Below, in pieces: positions 9,285-20,048 of a stretch of 64,000 nt of DNA. The notes beneath the pieces are model-generated. The model made no database searches. It saw nothing but the letters and a program-made list of their open reading frames with translations, and was not told where the DNA came from. This DNA comes from Platanthera guangdongensis (Eukaryota; Streptophyta; Magnoliopsida; Asparagales; Orchidaceae): contig CM077159.1 in the NCBI GenBank assembly GCA_039583875.1, forward strand, positions 106,293,295-106,357,294, written 5' to 3'. Positions within the stretch are counted from its first letter, which is position 1, and every line of letters begins with the position of its first letter. Position numbers and translations under genes: made by a program.

Positions 9285-11761
9285 GATCTGTCTTTAACAG
9301 GAAAAGCATGAACAGTCAAGGAAAATTCATGTCTGAAATTGTGGGAAAAGTCTTACTCAGCAAGACTGGAGGGCATGACAGAGTGTCTGCCTACATGTTT
9401 GAAATCATGACAAGAATAATCTTCACCCTGAAAACAGATTGGTCTCAAGTGGTGTATGAGAAAATCAAGGGGAGTCTGAAGAAGCCCAACCTGGGCAGAA
9501 TACTTAGTCTCTACCTAGCTGGTACCATACCAGAGGTAATGAATACAGCTGCTGGAAGTAAGATAAACCACATGAGGAAGATGGATCTAAGGATCTTCTC
9601 CAGATGGGACAGGGTATTGTCCAAGGAAATGCCAACTCTAGAGAAGCCAGTTACTAAGAAAGATTCTCCTCCAAGGAAGAAAAGGAAGACAGCTCCTGTG
9701 ACACAGGAGTCCTCCAGCAGTTCAGGGAGTGAAGAACAAGTTATTTTCACTCCTGATGATCAAGAGGAAGTGGCTGCAGTGAAGACCCCTGCTGCTCAAG
9801 ATGTAGCTGAGATCCAGGGGGAGCTGCCACAGGCTAGCCTCATCCACAGGGATCAAAGCCAGGGGGAGCCTCCAGTAGTAGAAGAACCCTCTACTCTGGA
9901 CAGTGAGCAAGCCACTAACATCATCCAAGAGGTACTCATTGACCTAAATACATTGAATTTTTCTATAGTAGATTCTGATTTGTCTGATGTACATCAGCAA
10001 ACTCAGCTAGACAGTCAAGAACCAGATGTTGTTATCCAAGACACATCTGTTGTACTAGAAGTGGTTCCTGATCAAGTAGTTGAAGAACCAAGAACTTCTC
10101 CAGCTCCTTCATCACAAGAATTCACAATGGAAGACTTGTTCCTAAATCTGGATCAAGCAGATTTTGACAAAGAAATTGATGCTGCTGAAGATAAGAGTGC
10201 TGCTGCTGAGGGGGAGCAAGTACAAGATCTGGAAGAGCCTATTAGGCTGGAAACTGAGCAAGCACCTGATGTGCAAACTGAGAAGCCTCAAAGCCCTAAG
10301 GAAAGGGTTGAAATAGCCAGCACTTCAGAATCTGAAGAAGATGAGGCTGCAAGGGCTAAGAAGAAGAAACTCTATGTCTTCAAGAGGAGAAGTCAGAGTT
10401 ATAAGAAAGCCTTGCAATCCATTGCCCCACAGCCTATAGTCCAACAAGCTCCAACTGTTGACTATAGTGCTTTACTGATTGCCCTGCAGATAAAAATGGA
10501 TGAACAAAGGAAAGCCATAGAGGCTTATGTAGATGAAGGACAGAAGTCATTACAGTTTGATCTTGCTCAAGATATAAAGTCAATAAGGTTTGAGATGAAC
10601 CAGAACAAGAAGGAGATGACTGACTGCTTCCACAAGGGTGGCAATGCAGTGGTGTATCTGGCAACAAACCAAGAAAAGATCAAAGCACAGGTAGATGATA
10701 TAGCATTGAAGCAAGGGTATGTACTGAAAAATCAGTTAAGGATGAATGACAACTTGACTGCTTCACACAATGCTATAGTCACTGAATTGAAGAATAAGAC
10801 TGCTGAACCTTCTACATCTACTGCTGCTGTTAAAGCTGAATTTGATAAAGTATTCCAGGAAGAACTTACTGCTGTTAAGTCTGCTATTAAAGATTCCCAG
10901 AAAGTCATCTCTGAACAACTTACAAAGCTGAAACCATTCTTTAAAGAGGGAATCCAGTATTTGGATAGTCAAATAAGATTTCAAAAGGATGATGTCAGAG
11001 ACCATATGGCCAGAGAAGTCATAAAGGGGGAGAGAGTATTAGTCAAAGCTAGCTCTGACCATGCCAAATGGATATCCAACTCCATCAGAGCTACACTGGG
11101 CTATCCTCCACTCTGTGATGATGATAATGTTGCTGAATCAGGGATTCAAACTTCATATCTTGGAGGTGAGCAACCAGAGGTAGCTCAAGTGATTTATCCA
11201 CCTCCAGATTTTGACATGATTCAAGCAGATGTCCAGACAATATATAGCCCAACTGAAGGGAAGCCTAATGTTATTCTGGATAAAGTGGTTCAGCCTATTT
11301 CTGCAGCTATGCAAGAGGCATTAGAGAAAGAAGAAGAGGCAAGGTTGTCAAAGAAGAGGTTTAGGGAACAAGCAGAACAAAGGCCAGATTTTGAACAGTG
11401 GAGCCCTACCTCTAGAAATATAATTTTAACTGCCTGGAAAGCTGCCAAGGACAATGCTCATGAAAGGAACAAGTGGTTCTCTGAAGCAGAATGGAGGAAA
11501 CATGAAATAAGACAGGAGGCCATTGTTCAATATAGAAGAAAGGCAAAGATGGGAAAGCTACCTCCTACTGCAGTGGAGCCTAGCAAGTACTTCCCCAAGC
11601 CATACCACTATTTTGAAAGGCAGAAAATCAAAGCAGAAGAGCTGAAGAAGAAGGACTTAAAAGGCAAGAAGCCTGCTGATGCTGCAACTGCTGAAGCCAC
11701 TGTCAAAGCTCAAGTCCAATCAGGCAAAGGCATTGTTATCAAAGAACCAGATCAGAAATAG
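9285..11761 (+). CDS. C1 long ORF, main part: charged coiled-coil protein of unknown function
   Basis: This frame is open through 9285-11761, with the first ATG at 9308 (817 codons). It continues the frame of 1381-1744. After a helical region it has a basic run PPRKKRKT near codon 121 that looks like a nuclear localisation signal, then a long acidic, Ser/Glu/Gln-rich stretch. A second basic run (RAKKKKLYVFKRR) sits near codon 350. About 250 residues with heptad-like spacing, likely coiled coil, follow, then a Lys/Glu-rich tail. I see no signal peptide, membrane segment, zinc knuckle or enzyme motif. It replaces gag-pol in this element. A diverged SIRE env-like or gag-like protein is possible but not shown. 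The absence of stops over 817 codons suggests recent selection or recent origin. Confidence 0.7.
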
Positions 11762-12060
11762 ATTAGGAATTGACTTGAAGATTGTTGTAATCTTTTGAAT
11801 GAAATACATTTTTGTAAACCATTGAAGATGTATTAGAAAAATGTTAGAACAATATATGATAAATATATTTCATGATTGTTCTGAGAATATGTCTATTTCT
11901 TGTTTGTTCTGCAATGTTGAATGTGTATACATGTGTGAAATATTACATGTTTATGTTTACCATACTGTTTATAATCTGCTTTACATCATTCTGTAATTTT
12001 TAATTATGAACGGTGTATATCATTGACTAAGGGTTATGACTTCTCCAAATAGGGGGAGAT
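11762..12060 (+). other. C1 3' untranslated region and polypurine tract
   Basis: AT-rich sequence with no frame. It ends in aatagggggagat (12048-12060) directly before the LTR start, which is the standard Copia PPT position. Confidence 0.8.
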
Positions 12061-12206
12061 TGTTGGGTACATTGGTCAAATGTACCTGATTTGAAGAAGC
12101 CTCACCCAACTCAATGATATACATCATAATGTATTTGATGTATGTTTGAGTTACTTGTGCAGGTTAAGAAATCACTGGACTGAAGCAAAAAGTTTCTAAG
12201 TCCATG

Positions 12207-13112
12207 TGTCGACACCCAGAGGGAAAGTGTCGACACTTAAGAAAGCTTGTGTCGACACCCAGACAAGCAGTGTCGACACTTGGAGTCATTGTGTCGACAC
12301 CTGGGATGCAGAGTCGACACCAGACAGAAAGTGTCGACACTTGGAGCTGTGTCGACACTCAGTGAAGAAAAGTGCAGACAGAAAGTGTCGACACAAGGAG
12401 GTGTGTCGACACTCAGTGAAGCTGTGTCTACACCAGAAAGTGTCGACACTTGGAGCTGTGTCGACACTCAGCAAAAGTCTGCAGAGTCTAAGTACAAGTG
12501 TCGACACTCAACACAATGTGTCGACACTATGCAGAAGAGTCAGCACTTGAAGTAAGTGTCGACACTCAACACAATGTGTCGACACTCAACAGAAGAGTCA
12601 GCATTTGAAGTATGTGTCGACACCCAGAACAATGTGTCGACACACAGCTGAAGACTCAACACTGGAAGAAAGTGTCGACACGTGGAGCTATGTCGACACT
12701 TAGCAAAGAACAGAAAGAACAACAAATTATTCTAAGTACAAGTGTCGACACTATGGGAATGTGTCGACACTCAGCTGAAGTCTCAACGACAAGAAGGTGT
12801 GTCGACACAAGGAGCTGTGTCGACACTCAGCAAGATTCAACATAGAAGAATATGTGTCGACACCAAGAAGCAGTGTCGACACTTGACAAATTCAACACAA
12901 GAAGATGTGTCGACACAAAGGAGATGTGTCAACACATAGAAGAATTCAACAAAAGCTAGAAGAACAAGTACTTGTGTCGACACTCAATTTCAGTGTCGAC
13001 ACATGCAGAAGAATCTGTGTCGAGACATACAAAGAGTTGTGTCGACACCTTGTAGACTTGTGTCGACACTTACACAACATGTGTCGACACTTGGACTATA
13101 AGTGTCGACACT
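12207..13112. repeat. Array of about 30 GTGTCGACAC palindromes in the C1 3' LTR
   Basis: I count about thirty exact copies of GTGTCGACAC in 0.9 kb, plus variants with one change (gagtcgacac, gtgtctacac, gtgtcaacac, gtgtcgagac). Spacing is irregular, about 15-45 bp. Short linkers such as ttggagctgt and tcagtgaag recur, so the array grew by duplication of motif plus linker. Confidence 0.95.
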
Positions 13113-13244
13113 TTCAGACAGTTAGAGATTTTCAAGAAGTGATTGGATGATTTGACAGATGCCGTTCCAGCCGGTCTACAACACCTGTCAGAGATATCAG
13201 AAGTCAGTTATGGACCGGACCAGCCGGTTACCATGAAGAAGGCC

Positions 13245-13253
13245 TATAAATAG
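13245..13253 (+). promoter_or_regulatory. TATA box of C1 LTR
   Basis: TATAAATAG lies just downstream of the palindrome array, in a context typical of the U3/R border. The palindrome array therefore occupies the enhancer position of U3. Confidence 0.7.
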
Positions 13254-14167
13254 GCACCTACAGTTTACAGAAACTGTTGTTAAAAGAAGTTCAAAGTTGT
13301 TGAAAGTGGTTTAGAGTTGTTGAAGTAATTATTAAAGTGGTATAAAGAGAATCAACACAAGAAGATCTAGCAGTTCAAGTGTAGATCTAAGAAGTTGGAG
13401 AGAGAGGGCTCCATCCAAGAAATCAGCCTCTGGAACTAGGCTGAGAAGAAGGATTCAGATTCAGTCTGGATCTTAAGTGGCAGAGGTCAAGGAACAACTG
13501 CAGAGGATTCAGTCTTATTCAGTTCTACTCAAGAAGCTTTGAAGAAAGCTAAGTCAGGGTGAATCCAGCTGAGTTCTTCCAAGAACTCATCAAGAATCTC
13601 TCAACTCCCCTCCTTTAATTCTGAGTTGTAGAGTTATTATTTGTATTAAATTTTTAACTTGTAGGATCCATTTGGATCTGAGTGAATTGTAAGCCTATAT
13701 CTATAAAGGCTGAGGGTAGGGCTTGCTAGCCTAAGTGTAGGAGATTGAGATCTCTGAGTGTAGGCCTTGTTGGCTGAGTGTAGGCCTTGGATTGGCTGAG
13801 TGTAGGCCTTGATTGGCTGAGTGTACGCTTTGGGATAAAGCTGAGTTGTAAGGCTTTGGGCCTAAGGTAGGAACCAATTTGGGTTCTGAGACAGTGAAGA
13901 AGTTTGGCCGAATCTAGTACACTGCTAGATAGGCGAAGGGGGAAAGTGGATGTACCCATATCTTGGGGAACTACTATAAAACACTGTGTGCTATGCTGTG
14001 ATTGTGCTGTGGATTAGCTGTGTATGTTTTGTTATTGCTGTTTGCTGTGCAAAAGTAGTTAGAAATCTGTGATAAAACTGTTTGGCTGCCAACAAAGTTA
14101 GAAAAGGATTAGGTCACCTATTAACCCCCCCCCCTCTAGGTGTTTAGGTACCATATCTTTCAAGATC

Positions 14168-14450
14168 CCACTCCCGAAAGCGTAGGTAGGTTAAAGCTCA
14201 TGAAATTCTTCAACTGCTTCTCAGCTGCTCGAGGATCCACAGCCGCTACAGGTTCTGGCCTCGCCGCAACCTGTTCTGGCCTCAATGCTGACTGCGTCTG
14301 CCTAACCGCCTGTGCTTGAATCATGGCAAACAATGCCTCAGCAACTCGTCGAACAGTTTCCACAGAAGGCGGAGGTGTAGGCACCTCAGCTCGTGCCGTT
14401 CTTTCATCAGAATGCTGGGGCTCCGATTGCCCGACACCACTCCGGGTCAC
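14168..14450 (-). pseudogene. G1 gag, N-terminal part
   Basis: The minus-strand frame opens at an ATG at 14450 and runs 94 codons to the C1 insertion point. The N-terminus is Glu/Ala/Pro-rich with an amphipathic segment (VRRVAEALFAMIQAQ) and ends with KNFMSFNLPTLSG, a motif that directly precedes the capsid in Ty3 gags. The remainder is at 1-505. The split at agatc is exact. Confidence 0.85.
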
Positions 14451-14670
14451 CTAGAGGTGGACAGGACACACACATTAGCGACCATACACAAGCAAAACAA
14501 GAAAAATAGGAACGTACAGGTTCCTCAAACACATGTATTTACATTCCTAAAGTGGACATTCACGAGTTCATTAGTGTTAACTTGGTTCGCACAGACACGT
14601 GCTCGCCACCCCACAAAAGAATTCGACCACGAATTCGAAAAGGAAAGACCGAGACAGCTAATACCAAAAA
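14451..14670 (-). other. G1 leader with primer-binding site
   Basis: Between the LTR end and gag. On the minus strand TGGTATTAG (14658-14666) starts four bases after the LTR end. It resembles the initiator-Met tRNA PBS (TGGTATCAG...) with one change. No other feature is seen. Confidence 0.65.
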
Positions 14671-17126
14671 TGTAACAACTCCATCCATTCACAGGTATAT
14701 ACTAGAAGGTCCGGCCGGGGATCCACAATATAGACCATAAAACAGGAGGGGAAGTCACAAAGTGATACCAGAGTTGCGCATCCTAACTCATTGCATTCTA
14801 GCGGAAGCCAACAACACGAAGCTGAACTCACACATATGAATGTCCACCATATAAATGCTCCACATTTGTATATATCGCATAGGAATGTCCAAATACAACA
14901 CAGTCGACTTTATGGCCTTACAGGGCTTTACACAACAGTGACATCAAACATTGGCGCACAGGCCGGCCACGTATAGACAAACATAACATTTCAGTTTAGC
15001 CTTTAAGGGCTAGCGGCAGCTGCAACAACAGCAGCAGTAGGAACTTCAGTCTTTGTGTGTCCCGCTTGGCTCTCCAGCACCTGCACAGGGACAGCCCACC
15101 CAATGATGGAAAACAAGCAACAATCAGCATTCAACTGACCAAATTATAACGACCCCACCCCTTTCCTGGGGCAGTAGTTTTCCTTCCCTGCAGGCATAGC
15201 ATTTCACAGGCAAATATATATATTTCATACAATATGCTCACACACACATACATTCCATCACAACCGTCAGCCACGCGGCCCGACGATCCGTACACTCATG
15301 GCACATTCTTGGTGTATCGGCAAACCAGGGTCCCAACACCATATCAGGGTCGCAACCCAATGGTAATAATTGAGCATTTTACTCCATGACGTGCAGCCAG
15401 AGATTTTAGTCTTAATGCACCGGGATTGGACCGTAGCCCCCCATTGTGTCATGATACGCAGGCCTAAGACTCTTGATATGCGCTCCAACAAACCGCACCT
15501 TCAGGTCTCACGTCAGACGGACATATCGCAGGTCAAATCATCCACCCCACGTTGCTCAAGTCGCCTTGCCATCACCGAGTACGACGTACCCGCGACTACA
15601 TAAAAGGCGCGGGTCGGTTTTACCTTACCTGTTTCCTTGAGCTCATCAGCTCACTCATAACCAGACCATCCTCACAGCATTGGCTTCGCATTAATCGGTT
15701 ACCTAGGAGCCACGCCTCACGTAGCGACAGGACTCAATTTCCATCCCTACGCTTAACCGTGCATTCAAAGCATTCACTTGAGGGCATTTTTCTAGGCTGC
15801 CAAGCTAGTACTTTCTACTACTCCCCTTCACAGGCACAACCCAATCAAGCATTCCAAGCATCAAAGGTATTTCCTGGACTTCCAATCCAGTATTTCCTGC
15901 TACTGCCCTTCACAGGATCAACCCAACAGCACAAGCATTATACGGGTGTTTTCCTGGATGACCACTACAGTACTTCCTGCTACTACCCTTCACAGGTTTA
16001 ACCCGTCGACTCCTAAACTACACGTTTATCACGGAGTCTTCTCCAATGCGTATATGCAACATCACTAATCCAGACCAACCTGTCCAGATGGTCTTCACAC
16101 AGCATGCCTATTCCGTACTCCATTTCCGGATCTATATGTCAAATGATTTGGGAGTCCATGAATCAACCCAAAAGACTCCCGTAATCAGCAACCCGCTGGT
16201 GGGGGAATCATATGTATATGCCAAAAAGGAAGCCTTCATATGGCTAGGAAGAAAAGTCGTTACCCTTGAAGATCGCTTCGGCGCCATGAGCTCCTAGCTG
16301 GCTGGAAAGAACCACAACGACTTTTCCTCCACAACGCTGGCCTCATATCTCTCGTCGGAACTTCGCTGCACCACCGGTGGCCGACTTTACTTCCTCCTCC
16401 TCCTTCTTCCTCTCTCTCTCTAAGTTTTAGAAAGATGAAGGCCAAAGCTCAAATGAGATTTTCGAACTCATTTCCCGACCTTAAGGTCACAGGGAGGAAG
16501 CTTAGCCATTGGATCCCAGCTGAAGGAACGGACGACCACGATTTTGCCACAAAATCTCATTTTTTGCCTGACACGGCCTGTGACATGCCCGTGTCCCCGG
16601 CCGTGTACCCTAAGAGGTGCTCAACCGACTTATCCAGACCAGTGCATGCCCATGTGACACGCCCGTATCACGAGCCGTATCACTTGACATGCCTTCAGAC
16701 ACACCAGTGTCTGTGGCCGTGTACATCAGGCTGCATAAAATCATCTTCAACCCGAGCGGGACACGGCTAGTGACACGCCTGTGTCAGAAGCCGTGTACCC
16801 CATGACACACCCGTGTCGTGCCAGTGTTCACCCGGCCTCAATGCCTTGGGCACATCCAGAAAAGGACACGGCCTGTGACACGCCCGTGTCACAGGCCGTG
16901 TGCCCATACATGGCACCAGACACGCCCCAGCTCCACTTCGTCGAGCTGAGTTCGTCGACCCGCAGAGGACACGTCCTCTGACACACCCATGTCAGAGGGC
17001 GTGTTCCCTCAATTTTCGTCGAACACTCGCCGACTGCTCACCCGAGCAGGATAAGCCCTGGGACACGCCCGTGTCCCAGGCCGTGTCACCCAAACTTTTC
17101 CCAACTCTGGAATTTGGAGTGTTACA
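14671..17126 (-). repeat. G1 5' LTR
   Basis: 2456 bp on the minus strand from TGTAACACTCCAAATTCC to GTTACA. It is related to S1 (17966-20043): both share the terminal sequence, a palindrome block and a segment like gtaaggcc...gttgtatttg...acattcc near the U5 end. Similarity is patchy, so they are different subfamilies. G1 cannot be the source of S1. Confidence 0.85.
16560..17090. repeat. GACACGCCCGTGTC palindrome cluster in G1 LTR
   Basis: Repeated inverted arms GACACG/CGTGTC around CC, often extended. The best case (16866-16901) has perfect 17-bp arms around a CC centre. Others are near 16575, 16660, 16810, 16975 and 17055. The cluster sits in the first part of the LTR, the U3 enhancer position. 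Confidence 0.9.
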
Positions 17127-17167
17127 CAGAGTGTATATGAGAACAAAGCCTGTGTCATGCAATTTAT

Positions 17168-17947
17168 TTATTGGCGGCTCCACTTGTGCAAACTGTATCG
17201 AAATGCTACGTCCTCCTGGATCGAAGACATGAATTGTCCAGTTGATACATGGCTATGGAAACACGTGTCATAAAGAGGCTGACGAAGTTGAGTATTGCGA
17301 GCAAAAAAGCCCACGATGACGTTTGAGTTGGAACGATGCTGCATCAACACCTCTAAATGTAGTAAAGTCATGTTGTCGGGAATAACACGAAAAATCGACG
17401 CACATGCCAACTCCTCCAATGGTGGTGAAATTGCTGCCTCAAGTAGAGTAGTTGCCTTGATGGCTTCTTGTTCCTCGTCCTCCAATGGTGTCAAAACAAA
17501 TGATGAAAGTATTCCTTCATCTACATGGATTGTCAGAACCCGGATACCACTTGGCTCTTCAAGTGTCCCGCAAGAGTCATGCTCCTCGGACTTGGCTCCA
17601 TGATTATCAAGGCTAATAGGTGATGGAGACACTTCTATACCGAATCGGTTATGAATAGCTACCTTGAAATGATGCCAATCATGGCACATGCCATCCCACA
17701 AAAATTCTAAGCACCACTTTGACGCCGACTTGTCCAAATAAAATGAGTCCATGAAAACATAATCAAAGGGATTGACGTTCTTATACTCGAGGAACATTTC
17801 AAACTTAGAAATCCAATCAGTAGGATCACCTGACGTAAATCTTGGGCCAGTAACTTTGGCGGACGAAATATTAATTGAGACCGAAGTGGATATGTAACCA
17901 CAAAGGTTGGCTTGAGTGAAATCCATACCACTGGAGGTTCTTCCCAT
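17168..17947 (-). pseudogene. H1 gag-like gene, degraded
   Basis: A 259-codon minus-strand frame. Residues about 32-105 look like a Ty3 gag capsid: a GDPTDWISKFEMFLE segment followed by FDYVFMDSFYLDKSASKW and HHFKVAIHNRF, matching the usual pattern of W-x-F, a hydrophobic helix, A-x-x-W and F...RFG. The part after residue 110 resembles no gag I know and may be rearranged. No zinc knuckle is visible. S1 inserted just upstream (17966) and G1 just downstream (17126). Confidence 0.6.
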
Positions 17948-17965
17948 AATTGTTGGTAGAATTAA

Positions 17966-20043
17966 TGTAACACCCCAAATTCCAATTTGGGTTCAGGTTG
18001 GGCGACACGGCCTGGGACAAGGTCATGTCCCAGGGCGTGTCCTACTCGGGTTGAGCAGCCTCTTGAGTTCTCGACGAAATGCACTCGAGAAAGTTCTCAA
18101 GACGAAACACGCCCTACGACACGGGCGTGTCAAAGGGCGTGTCCTCCTCTGGTCGACGAACTGCGCTCGACGATCTTCGAGCGATAAGTTGAGTTGAGTA
18201 CACGGCCTGTGACACGGGCGTGTCACAGGGCCATGTCCTTCTCCAGGTCATCCAGGGATGTGTGCTAGTGGACACGGGTGTGTCTTGGAGTACACGGCCT
18301 GGGACACGGGCGTGTCCCAGTGCCGTGTCCCGTTCAGGTTGAGATAGTGGTGTGCTGCCTGAAGGACACGCCATGCCACACGGGCGTGTATTGTGTGACA
18401 CGAGCGTGTCAGCCATGTGACACGAGCTTGTCACATGGTCGTGTCCTATTCGGGGTAAGGTGGTTCGCGCGCGCACTTAAGGGACAAGGCCTGTGACACG
18501 GGCGTGTCAGCCCAAAAATGGATATTTCTGGGCAAATCGTGGCCGTTCATTTCCTTATCTTGGATCCAAGGGTCTAGGCCCTTCCCTGCTGTTATATAAC
18601 CGTGGATGGAACTCTCATTCACTCTTAATCTTTCTCTTTCTAAAGAGATAAAGAGGGAGGAGAGGAAGGAAGGAAGGGGAGAAGGAAGCCGGTTGCCGGA
18701 GGAGCTTCGGACTTCCGAATCGAGATCCAAGTTCAGATTCGTGGAGGCAAGGCCGTGGCGGTGATTGTCATCCGGCTAGTTCATGGCTCCAAAGCGATCG
18801 TCAAGGGTAACGATCTCCTTCTTGGACAAGCGAAGTCCTTTCTTTATGCATAAGCATGTGATCCTCCACTAAGAGGTGGAAAGCGTAAGTGATTCCAGGT
18901 TAAGTCCGCATTTAGAGTCGGAAATAGGTAGTACGACATAGGCATGCTGTGTGAGCCCGTCCGGACAGGTAGTATAAATTGGTGATGTTTATATTATGAA
19001 CCCGAGAAGACTTCGTGTATTGTATGGATGCTTGTGAATTGTGAATACCTAGAAAGCTCGGGATGAGCTCTTGTATTGTGTGTGCTGAATTGGTAATCGT
19101 CTCTGTGAGAGCTGTGTGTGGAGCAGGAAATGGAAGGCCGACCCGCATCAGGATCTGCGATATTGATGAATTCAGCAACAGGAAAAGGCTGACCTGGACC
19201 TGTGGTGTAAGATCGATTGGTGGCAATGGATGGGCGGATGCGTCCCCGACCCGGCTTGCTGCACCATATTGGTGGGTCGATCTAGAGACAATTTAAATGC
19301 TCAAGTTTGCTGTGAGGTTAGCACCTTGGAGTGGGATGAGCGGAATGTCGCCAGCATACGTGTTGATGGACTAGGACCGGCCAACCAACATGTTAAAAAC
19401 CTCTACTCGGTGGTGGGCAACTGGTATATCCGGTACACCAATAATGTGCCCTGAGTGCACGGAGCATCTGACGGATACCTGCGCTTGTGATATTGTTGTG
19501 CTACTTGTTGTGATAGAATTGCAATGCATACAGGGAAGGAACCACTGCCCCGGGTAAGGGGTAGGGTCGTTATAATGGGTCAGCGAATGCTAACTTTTGC
19601 TTTGTTTACCGCTCTTGGGGTGAATGTCTAATTGCAGGTGCTGACGGGTTGAATTGAATTGAGCGGAATGAAGCTCTTGCTGCTTAAAGGCCCTTGAAGG
19701 CCTTGCGAAGAATTGTTAGATTTCATGTGTGGGCGGCCTGCGTGCCGATGTATGAAGCTATATATTTGAAAAGAGTAACTTGTAAGGCCTTAAGGGCATG
19801 GGCGTTGTGTATTTGTATACATTCCTGGTGACATATATAAATGTGTGATTTATATATTCAGTGGACATTCATTCTGTTGAGTTTGTACAACTTAAAATGC
19901 TTTCGCTAGCATGCTCTGAGTTAGGATGCGAGTAGAATGTGATTTTGATATTCATACGTAATTCCGCCGTTTGTATGTGAAATATGGCGTGGGCTCCGGC
20001 CGGACCTACCGTTTTATTTCATATGACGAATGAAGGCGTTATA
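17966..20043 (+). mobile_element. S1: solo LTR related to the G1 family
   Basis: 2078 bp from TGTAACACCCCAAATTCC to GTTATA, with perfect 5-bp TSDs attaa on both sides (17961-17965 and 20044-20048). No interior sequence is present. The expected end GTTACA reads GTTATA here, a C-to-T change. This is the classic product of recombination between the two LTRs of one element. Confidence 0.93.
18000..18510. repeat. GACACGGGCGTGTC palindrome cluster in S1
   Basis: Same motif as in G1, with the centre read as GG. Examples lie near 18115, 18210 (arms CCTGTGACACG/CGTGTCACAGG), 18300 and 18500. The cluster is followed by a TATATAA at 18593-18599, so it again lies in U3. Confidence 0.9.
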
Positions 20044-20048
20044 ATTAA

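Larger units (their letters stand above)
511..14162 (+). mobile_element. C1: non-autonomous SIRE-type Copia element with one long ORF, interrupted by X
   Basis: The 3' LTR (12061-14162) begins TGTTGGGTAC, ends TCTTTCA and is preceded by a purine tract (aatagggggagat). The same LTR start is found at 511. TSD agatc flanks both ends. The interior holds one long frame (1381-1744 plus 9285-11761) split by X, and no protease, integrase or RT. LTR start and U5 resemble those of SIRE3 (58908 onward), so C1 looks like a pol-less relative. The two LTRs differ at four of 621 comparable positions, which suggests a fairly recent insertion. The 5' LTR is truncated and no PBS is visible. Confidence 0.9.
12061..14162 (+). 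repeat. C1 3' LTR, full length
   Basis: 2102 bp, TGTTGGG...TCTTTCA, followed by TSD agatc (14163-14167). In order it holds the shared SIRE-type start, the GTGTCGACAC array (12207-13112), a core promoter, and a U5 with a run of C near 14127. The U5 segment gggggaaagtggatgtaccc is also found in the SIRE3 LTR, which ties the two families together. Confidence 0.95.
1..17126 (-). mobile_element. G1: Ty3/Gypsy element, minus strand, interrupted by C1; pol off-window to the left
   Basis: Reading leftward on the minus strand, the element has a 5' LTR (17126 to 14671), a PBS, a leader, gag from 14450 to 14168, the C1 insertion, and the rest of gag from 505 to the window edge. The LTR begins TGTAAC and ends GTTACA, a 6-bp terminal inverted repeat. 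C1 is flanked by agatc on both sides (506-510 and 14163-14167), and the gag reading resumes across it, so one gag was split by that insertion. G1 itself sits in H1; its right flank is cagag (17127-17131), and the matching left TSD would lie outside the window. Protease, RT and integrase, if present, are off-window. Confidence 0.85.

Noticed and set aside
12207..13112. CRISPR-like look of regular short repeats with variable spacers
   Set aside because: Ten-bp palindromes with irregular 5-35 bp linkers, inside a plant LTR, with no cas genes. The linkers are themselves repeated.
15552..16001. 149-codon plus-strand ORF in the G1 LTR
   Set aside because: Lies antisense inside the LTR. Contains a roughly 75-bp repeat (ttcctg...cccttcacagg) that gives a repeated peptide, with no known domain.
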